A stretch of DNA of 20,512 bases from JBQTIP01 sp052388025. GTDB lineage: Bacteria > Actinomycetota > UBA4738 > HRBIN12. Position 1 is the first letter of the stretch. Each line of letters opens with the position of its first letter. Below are positions 15,250 to 20,512 of this stretch, piece after piece. Location of the stretch: positions 1 through 20,512 of the forward strand of contig JBQTIP010000074.1 of NCBI GenBank assembly GCA_052388025.1. The letters are read 5' to 3'. The translations under genes and the position numbers were made by a program. Under the pieces are notes generated by a model. That model was not told where the DNA came from. It saw only the letters and a list, made by a program, of their open reading frames with translations, and ran no database searches.

Positions 15250-16701
15250 ATGGACGCGATCGGCGTGTTCAGGCGGGCGGTCGCGCGTGGGCCGGAGCAG
15301 ACCTTCGCGTTCGACCGTGAGGAGTCCGTTTCGTATGCCGAGGCGGACGAGCGATCCGAGTTTGTCGCGGCCGCCCTGGTCGATCGTGGCATTGCACCAG
15401 GCGACACGCTCGGGCTCTGCGCTCCGGACTCCGTCGCACTCCTGCTGGCCATCCTGGGCTCGTGGAAGGCCGGGATCCTGCCGGGGCTGATTGACGCCAG
15501 GACCCCGGACGACGACCTCGCGTACTTCGTGGACGATGTCGGCGCCAAGCTCATTCTGGCGTCGAGCCGGTTGCACGACCGTCTCATCGCTAGGGGCGCT
15601 ATCGAGGTCGAGGATCTCCGATCGTTTGGGACGGCAGCGGGACACGGGATCGATCAACACGGCCCGGATGCTCCGCTCTACCTCTCGTACACGTCGGGCA
15701 CGACGGGTGCGCCTAAGGGTGCAATCCTCCGGTCGGGTCCAGTCACGCTCGGGACGGCCTGCATCGCCGAGCGGCTCCGGCTTTCCCGAGAGGACGTGCT
15801 GTTGGCAACCACACCGACATCGAGCAGCTTCCAGCTGGTCGCTGGCCTACTTCCGGCGATCCACGCCGGGGCGAGCATCGGGCTAGTCGCCGGCCGGTCC
15901 ACCGCTGAGATCTGGGGAACGGCGGTCGAACGCTCGGCCACCGTGCTCGTCGCCTACCCGCTCTCGTTGGCCGACGTCGTCAACGCTCCCGAGGCGAGTC
16001 GGGGGGGCCGCCATCCGTTCAGGATGGCCCTCTCCGGAGGGTCTCCCCTCGCCCCCCGGATCAAGCGCGACTACCGCGACCGCCTCGGGATCCCCCTCCT
16101 GGAAAGCTACGGGCAGAGCGAGCTCGGTGGATTCATGGCGCTGGACAGCCCGGACGACGGCGACCGGGCGCTGGCCGGTTTCGTCGGGCGCCCGCTGCCG
16201 GATCGTCTCGCCTATGTTGCCGGAGCCGACGGCAGGGAGCTTCCGGCCGGCGGGGTTGGGGAGGTCGTCGTCCCCTGGGGATATTTCGACAGCTACCGGA
16301 ACAAGCCCGAAGCCACCGCGAAGGTCCTCGCAGGGGGGATCCTGCACTGCGGCGACCTGGGGATCGCCGACGCCGGCGGTTACCTCAAGGTGCTCGGCCG
16401 CACCAGGGAGGCCGAGGCGGCGGAGTCGCGCGGGGGGTTCCTGCGCGAGCTCGAGGACGCCTACCACGAGCACCCAGACGTCCAGCATGCGGCCGTCGTC
16501 GAATGTGTGGCCGGTGCGGTCGAGGCCTTCGTCGAGCTTCGTGCCGGCAGGGCCGGCACGGCCGACGAGCTCAGTCAGTTCGCCTCCGGCCGGGTCCCGC
16601 AAGGTCTCCGGCCACGGAAGACAACGCTCCTCGAGACGATGCCGCGAACCTTCAGTGGCAAGGCGAACCGGCTCGCGCTCTCCCAGGGATGCGGCGGGTG
16701 A
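15250..16701 (+). CDS. AMP-forming acyl-CoA synthetase / ligase (ANL superfamily)
   Basis: A 483-residue adenylate-forming enzyme. It has the P-loop-like motif SYTSGTTGAPKG (146-157), A5 motif ESYGQSE (285-291), A7 motif CGDLG with Asp369, and a C-terminal PRTFSGKANR with catalytic Lys471. These predict activation of a carboxylate with ATP and transfer to CoA or an amine. The hinge region is unusual: LGRTREAEAAESRGGFLRELEDA replaces the common GRxDDxIKxxGxxIxPxEIE, with Arg where the hinge Asp or Lys usually lies, so the acceptor or kinetics may differ. ATG 15250 has GGAGGAGG six bases upstream. It heads an operon in which each junction is a 4-nt overlap. The substrate is unknown. Confidence 0.88.
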   Translation: MDAIGVFRRAVARGPEQTFAFDREESVSYAEADERSEFVAAALVDRGIAPGDTLGLCAPDSVALLLAILGSWKAGILPGLIDARTPDDDLAYFVDDVGAKLILASSRLHDRLIARGAIEVEDLRSFGTAAGHGIDQHGPDAPLYLSYTSGTTGAPKGAILRSGPVTLGTACIAERLRLSREDVLLATTPTSSSFQLVAGLLPAIHAGASIGLVAGRSTAEIWGTAVERSATVLVAYPLSLADVVNAPEASRGGRHPFRMALSGGSPLAPRIKRDYRDRLGIPLLESYGQSELGGFMALDSPDDGDRALAGFVGRPLPDRLAYVAGADGRELPAGGVGEVVVPWGYFDSYRNKPEATAKVLAGGILHCGDLGIADAGGYLKVLGRTREAEAAESRGGFLRELEDAYHEHPDVQHAAVVECVAGAVEAFVELRAGRAGTADELSQFASGRVPQGLRPRKTTLLETMPRTFSGKANRLALSQGCGG

Positions 16702-17687
16702 GACTTGGGCTGGCGCTCTGGCCCGATCGTGATGTCCGGGAACTCGCCGAGATGGCCGTTGCGGCCGAGAATGCCGGGTTCGACGATCTGTGGTGGCCGG
16801 ACCACTACGACGCGCGAGAGGTTTCCGCGGTACTCACGCTCTGCGCCGCACGAACGACCCGGATCCGTCTCGGGACGGCGGTCACGAGCCCGCTCTTGCG
16901 GCATCCAGGGATCCTCGGCTCGCTCTTCGCCTCGCTCAGCGAAGCCTCGGACGGACGCGCGGTCGCCGGCCTCGGGCCCGGTGGCTTCGAGGTCAAGACC
17001 AATCTCAAGGTCACCACGCCGAGCCCCATCGCGGCGACGCGAGAAGCGGTCGTCATCCTCCGTGCGCTCCTTGCCGGCGAGCGGGTGACGATCGAGGGAG
17101 GACGGGTCTTCCCGGTCGAGAGTGCCGGGCTCACGTTCGCCCCGCCTAGCCCGGTGCCCATCTACCTGGCCGGCCGCGGGCCGAACATGCTGGCGCTGGC
17201 GGGCGAGATCGCGGATGGTCTCATCACGCATGGTCTCGCAGTCCCCTACATCCAGATGGTGGCGAAGCAGGTCGATCAAGGCGTCCGTCTCGCGGGCCGA
17301 TCGGTGGACGACTGCGACGTCGCGCTCATGTTGGAGGTGGCCCTGAGTGACGACGTCGGCCTGGGGAGGGACGCCCTGCGGCCTCGATGCCTCTACATGG
17401 TCGGTGGCGAATACGCGGAGGAGCTCATCCCGCTCTATGGCCTTGACCCCGAGGCCGTGAAGCCGATCCGCGCGGCCGTGCGGGCCGGCGATCGCCACGC
17501 GGTCCAGATGATCGACGACGAGATGGTCGACGCATTCGCCATCGCGGGGCCGCCGGAACGCGTGGTCCAGCAGTTGACGGCCCTCTCCCAACAATGGATC
17601 CGGACCTTCATCCTGAGCCCGGGCAAGGGCGTCGACGCGGAGAGCCTCGCGGAGCTCGGCAGGGCGGTGAAGGAGGGATTGACATGA
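16698..17687 (+). CDS. LLM-class (luciferase-like) F420- or FMN-dependent oxidoreductase
   Basis: About 329 residues with the TIM-barrel pattern of the luciferase-like superfamily: VRLGLALWPDRDVRELAEMAVAAENAGFDDLWWPDHYD, RIRLGTAVTSPLLRHPGILGSLFASLSEASDGRAVAGLGPG, PVPIYLAGRGPNMLALAGEIADGLI, and a C-terminal AIAGPPERVVQQL. It is closest in style to methylene-tetrahydromethanopterin reductase-like, F420-dependent proteins of actinobacteria, but FMN-dependent monooxygenases share these features. GTG 16698 overlaps the ligase stop in GTGA and gives the typical MRLGLAL start; ATG 16689 is 9 nt upstream. The frame is open much further up inside the ligase gene, which is not real coding. It lies in the same operon as the two opine-dehydrogenase-like genes. 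Confidence 0.9.
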   Translation: MRLGLALWPDRDVRELAEMAVAAENAGFDDLWWPDHYDAREVSAVLTLCAARTTRIRLGTAVTSPLLRHPGILGSLFASLSEASDGRAVAGLGPGGFEVKTNLKVTTPSPIAATREAVVILRALLAGERVTIEGGRVFPVESAGLTFAPPSPVPIYLAGRGPNMLALAGEIADGLITHGLAVPYIQMVAKQVDQGVRLAGRSVDDCDVALMLEVALSDDVGLGRDALRPRCLYMVGGEYAEELIPLYGLDPEAVKPIRAAVRAGDRHAVQMIDDEMVDAFAIAGPPERVVQQLTALSQQWIRTFILSPGKGVDAESLAELGRAVKEGLT

Positions 17688-18790
17688 AGGTTGCGGTGCT
17701 CGGCTCCGGCGGCGGAGCGCTGGCGGTGGCCGCCGACCTGGCTCGTGGCGGCCGAGAGACCGTTCTGGCCGATCTTCCGCAGTTCATGTCCAACCTGTCG
17801 GCCGTTCGAGATCAGGGTGGGGTAAAGGTCGTCTCCGGGTGGCACGGCGATCAGCTGGAGTCCGTCGCGGTGGCTGACGATGTGGCCGGGGCCGTTCGGG
17901 GCGCCGAGCTCGTGCTCGTCGTCGTCCCCTGCTTCGGCCACGAGCCCTTCATGGATGCCCTCACGCCGTTGCTTGAGTCCGGCCAGTCCCTTCTGTTCTT
18001 CGGCGAGGGGAGCGGATCCATCGTGGCGAGGAAGGCGCTCGCGACCGCCGGAAAGGACGGCATCGTCGTGGGCGAGACAAACACCCTTCCGTACCTGGCG
18101 AGACCGGTGCGTCCCGGCACCGTGACGGCCGATCGGAAGAGCGGTGGAGTGCTCATGGCCGCGACGCCAGCGGCTGACGCGAAGCGGCTTCTGGATCTCG
18201 TGATCGACGTGTGGCCCTATATTGGGGCGGCGGAGTCCGTATGGGACACGGTGCTCATCAACTTCAACGCCATCGACCACGTGGCGACGATGCTGGCGAA
18301 CGCCGGCACGCTCGAGAGCCGGACCGGCGGGATGCTCCTCTGGGGCGAGGGGGCGACGCCCAGCGTCGTTCGGGTCATCGAGGCCGTGGACGGAGAGCTC
18401 CTCGCGATCCGGCGCGCGCTCGGAATGGCCGACGAGCGTCGGTACCGCGACTTTCTCGTCGCGCAGGGCTTCGCGCCCGATGTCAGTTCGGGCCTCTACG
18501 AGGTCGTCCGCGCCAGCAAGCTCGTTGCCTCTTACTGTCCCACGGGCCCCGACGCCCTCCAGAGCCGGTACGTCACCGAGGACATCCCGTATGCACTCGT
18601 CCTGGAAGCATCGGTCGGTGATGAAGTGGGCGTCAACACGCCCGTAATTGACGGTCTCATCGCCATCGGGTCGGCGATGCTTGGCCGCGACTTCCGCGCC
18701 GAGGGGCGGACGCTGGCGACGCTGGGACTGGCGGGCGCAGGGGTCGACGGGCTACGCCGGTACGCGGAGACCGGGGCCTTCGGGTCGTGA
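17684..18790 (+). CDS. NAD(P)-dependent opine/octopine dehydrogenase-family protein
   Basis: A 368-residue two-domain dehydrogenase. The N-terminal Rossmann motif is KVAVLGSGGGALAVAADLARGG, with acidic strand-2 end VLADLP and the strand VLVVVPCFGHEPF. The C-terminal half resembles the octopine/nopaline dehydrogenase domain (LINFNAIDHVATMLANAGTLE, GEGATPSVVRVIEAVDGELLAIRRALG). The family reductively couples amino acids and oxo acids, or runs in reverse to split opine-like secondary amines. ATG 17684 overlaps the upstream stop (ATGA) and has AAGGAGGG at 17670-17677. A paralogue begins at about 20166, on the far side of one amidohydrolase gene. Confidence 0.88.
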   Translation: MKVAVLGSGGGALAVAADLARGGRETVLADLPQFMSNLSAVRDQGGVKVVSGWHGDQLESVAVADDVAGAVRGAELVLVVVPCFGHEPFMDALTPLLESGQSLLFFGEGSGSIVARKALATAGKDGIVVGETNTLPYLARPVRPGTVTADRKSGGVLMAATPAADAKRLLDLVIDVWPYIGAAESVWDTVLINFNAIDHVATMLANAGTLESRTGGMLLWGEGATPSVVRVIEAVDGELLAIRRALGMADERRYRDFLVAQGFAPDVSSGLYEVVRASKLVASYCPTGPDALQSRYVTEDIPYALVLEASVGDEVGVNTPVIDGLIAIGSAMLGRDFRAEGRTLATLGLAGAGVDGLRRYAETGAFGS

Positions 18791-20169
18791 ACGCGGCGCG
18801 GGCTCCCACGCGCGCGGAAACGGTCGAGCGCGTCGAGAACGTCACGGCCTTCGTGGGCGATGGTTTCGAGCCCTCGGTGGTCGACCTCGAGATCGCGGCT
18901 GGCCGGATCGCCGCGATCCGGCCAGCCGGCTCGCGGGAGCGCGCGGCTCCGGCGGGGGCGGTGATCGACGGGACCGGGATGCTCGCCTTCCCCGGGATGG
19001 TCGACTGCCACGACCATCTGCGATCGCTCACGCCGGGGCTGCCGGTCGGCGAGGGCCTGAAGCTCGACGAGTTCCTGCGGGTCATGTGGTCGACGCAGCG
19101 CGAGATGGGTCCCGCCGAGTACCGCGTGGGCGCGCTCCTCGGGACGCTCCAGCGGCTCAAGGCCGGCATGACCACCGTCGTCGACCACTGCTACACGTTC
19201 CACGCACCCGGCCTCGACGAGGCCTCCATCGCCGGCTACGAGGGATCCGGGGTCCGCTGGCTCTACGCGCGGGGCATCATGACCCGGCCGTACGAGCCGG
19301 TGTGCGAGACGTGGGAAGTCGCCGAACGAGCGATCCGGGAGCTCGTCGCCGGCGGACGCGTCTCGCCCGAGCGCATGTTCGTGGCGCCGGTAAGCATCCG
19401 CCAGGCGACGCCCGATGAGTTCCGCAAGTCGCGGGCGCTCGCCGACGACCTCGGTTGCGCCCTCTACACGCACGTGGCCGAGACGGCAGCCGAGCGGGAT
19501 GCCTGGCGGACGGAGTGCGGCGCGTCGCCGATCCACGCGCTCGACGATCTGGGGTTCCTCACGGATCGGACCGTCCTGGTCCACTGCGTGCTGCTGGACG
19601 ACGACGAGATCGACCTGCTCGCGGAGCGCGCCGTGCACGTCGTCCACTGTCCGACCAACCACATGAAGCTCGCGAAGGGCTTCACCCGGGTCCCCGATCT
19701 GCTCACCGCCGGCGTCAACGTCGCGCTCGGCATCGACATGATGGCCGACATGCTCGTGGAGATGCGAACGGAGATGGGGATGCACGCCGCCTATCGATTG
19801 GATCCGAACGCGGTCGACAAGCTCGACGCGTTCCGGATGGCGACGAGGAACGGGGCCCGGGCCGTGGGGCTCGGCGAGGCCGCCGGGCTGCTCGAGGAGG
19901 GCAAGCTGGCCGACTTGGTTCTCCTCGAGGCGCGGTCCTTGCTCCAGGCGCCGCTCATCGACCCGGGCTACGCGCTGCTGTACGCAACCGACGCCGGCAT
20001 GGTCCGACACGTCGTGGTCGAGGGAAGGTGGGTCGTCCGAGACGGGGCGTCCACGCTGGTCGATGAGGCGGCGCTCCTCGAAGAGGTGGAGGACGTCGCC
20101 GAGGCCTTCCTCCGTCGCATCGGGGCCGACCGCCCGCCGTGGTTCAGCCGGAACCGGGACGGCCGGTGA
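18787..20169 (+). CDS. Amidohydrolase (COG0402-type, divergent third family member)
   Basis: A complete 460-residue metal-dependent hydrolase. Metal ligands are H75 and H77 (DCHDH), H229 (LYTHVAET), H266 (LVHCVLL) and D317 (LGIDMMAD). The C-terminal portion is LLEEGKLADLVLLEARSL. It has HDH rather than the HNH of the amidohydrolases at 69 and 12778 and a different central region, so it probably acts on a different step or intermediate. GTG 18787 overlaps the upstream dehydrogenase stop in GTGA. Its own stop lies in another GTGA (20166-20169) that should start the next gene. A long open frame on the opposite strand here is a codon-bias shadow. Confidence 0.92.
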   Translation: MNAARAPTRAETVERVENVTAFVGDGFEPSVVDLEIAAGRIAAIRPAGSRERAAPAGAVIDGTGMLAFPGMVDCHDHLRSLTPGLPVGEGLKLDEFLRVMWSTQREMGPAEYRVGALLGTLQRLKAGMTTVVDHCYTFHAPGLDEASIAGYEGSGVRWLYARGIMTRPYEPVCETWEVAERAIRELVAGGRVSPERMFVAPVSIRQATPDEFRKSRALADDLGCALYTHVAETAAERDAWRTECGASPIHALDDLGFLTDRTVLVHCVLLDDDEIDLLAERAVHVVHCPTNHMKLAKGFTRVPDLLTAGVNVALGIDMMADMLVEMRTEMGMHAAYRLDPNAVDKLDAFRMATRNGARAVGLGEAAGLLEEGKLADLVLLEARSLLQAPLIDPGYALLYATDAGMVRHVVVEGRWVVRDGASTLVDEAALLEEVEDVAEAFLRRIGADRPPWFSRNRDGR

Positions 20170-20512
20170 CGCGCTGACCACGGCCTCGAGCGGCTCGGGC
20201 CGGGTAGCCGTTCTCGGCAGCGGACCCGGCGGGATGGCCCTCGCCGCCGCCCTCGCCGCCGCCGGGCGGACCGTCACGATCGCCGACCTTCCCGAGCTCA
20301 GCGCGCACGTCGATGCCGTCGGTGAGCACAGGGGCGTGACGGTGGCGTCGACCTGGACGGGGCGCCGGAGGTAGTGCCCGTCCGAACGGCCTCGGACGTC
20401 CGAACGGCCGCGAAGACCACCGATCTCGTGATCGTGAGCGTCCCCGCGTTCGCGCACGAGCGCTTCGTGACCGAGATCCTGCCGGGGCTGCGGCCCGGCG
20501 CGACGCTCCTGT
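20166..20512 (+). pseudogene. Second opine/octopine dehydrogenase-family gene, frameshifted and cut by the window end
   Basis: The encoded sequence GRVAVLGSGPGGMALAAALAAAGRTVTIADLPELSAHVDAV...GVTVASTW parallels the dehydrogenase at 17684. The frame ends at TAG 20372-20374. Homology continues in another frame as APEVVPVRTASDVRTAAKTTDLVIVSVPAFAHERF to the window end, matching DVAGAVRGAELVLVVVPCFGHEPF. Adding one G to GGGG at 20359-20362 restores a single frame. No ATG, GTG or TTG lies between 20066 and the Rossmann motif in this frame. The GTG at 20166, placed as GTGA like the other operon junctions, is one base out of frame, so a second missing base near 20172 is likely. Either the gene is decaying or the assembly has errors. 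Confidence 0.72.

Noticed and set aside
18532..20457. A 641-codon open frame on the - strand
   Set aside because: It lies antisense to the amidohydrolase, which has all metal ligands and proper overlaps. The antisense product is low-complexity Arg/Asp/Val-rich, typical of a GC-rich shadow frame.

Overview
High-GC bacterial DNA packed with catabolic and transport genes. A lipoprotein with a Gly/Asp-rich linker, a luciferase-like F420/FMN flavoprotein and frequent GTG starts fit an actinobacterium-like or Chloroflexota-like soil or aquatic organism. That is an inference from gene content only, since the window has no rRNA or tRNA. The sequence carries one in-frame amber codon and two or three breaks that each heal by adding a single G or nearby base, so it may be a draft or metagenome assembly with homopolymer errors.

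Layout: (1) 1-1469, two tandem amidohydrolases, the first only as its last 23 codons and the second interrupted by TAG at 690-692. (2) 1475-3565, a VOC/glyoxalase-like gene (-) divergent from a large FAD oxidoreductase (+), with a symmetric promoter region between them. (3) 3572-4531 (-), a TolB-like beta-propeller lipoprotein. (4) 4639-9627, a complete BMP-type (nucleoside/purine-type) ABC importer: promoter, tandem ATPase, two permeases, lipoprotein receptor and terminator. (5) 9694-10425 (-), a two-gene operon of a thiamine-binding (YkoF/MTH1187-like) protein and a YheO/DauR-type HTH regulator broken by two 1-nt losses. (6) 10521-12535 (+), an orphan CoxM/XdhB-type FAD subunit and a Rieske non-heme iron oxygenase. 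(7) 12778-15165 (+), another amidohydrolase and a HutC-type GntR regulator. (8) 15250 to the window end (+), a tightly coupled operon with 4-nt overlaps at each junction: AMP-forming ligase, luciferase-like flavoprotein, octopine-dehydrogenase-family protein, amidohydrolase, and a second octopine-dehydrogenase-family protein that is frameshifted and runs off the window.

Taken together this looks like an uptake-and-degradation island for an unidentified, probably nitrogen-containing, small molecule. The BMP importer would bring it in. The Rieske oxygenase, the luciferase-like flavoprotein, the FAD enzymes and four COG0402-type amidohydrolases would oxidise, deaminate or open it. The ligase and opine-dehydrogenase-like enzymes would process the product. 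Two local regulators and at least two families of short repeated promoter elements suggest shared control. The substrate cannot be read from the sequence.

No stretch longer than 300 bases lacks a gene. The largest gap is 12536-12777 (242 nt), which holds only a candidate promoter/operator. No tRNA, rRNA, CRISPR, transposase or attachment site was seen.
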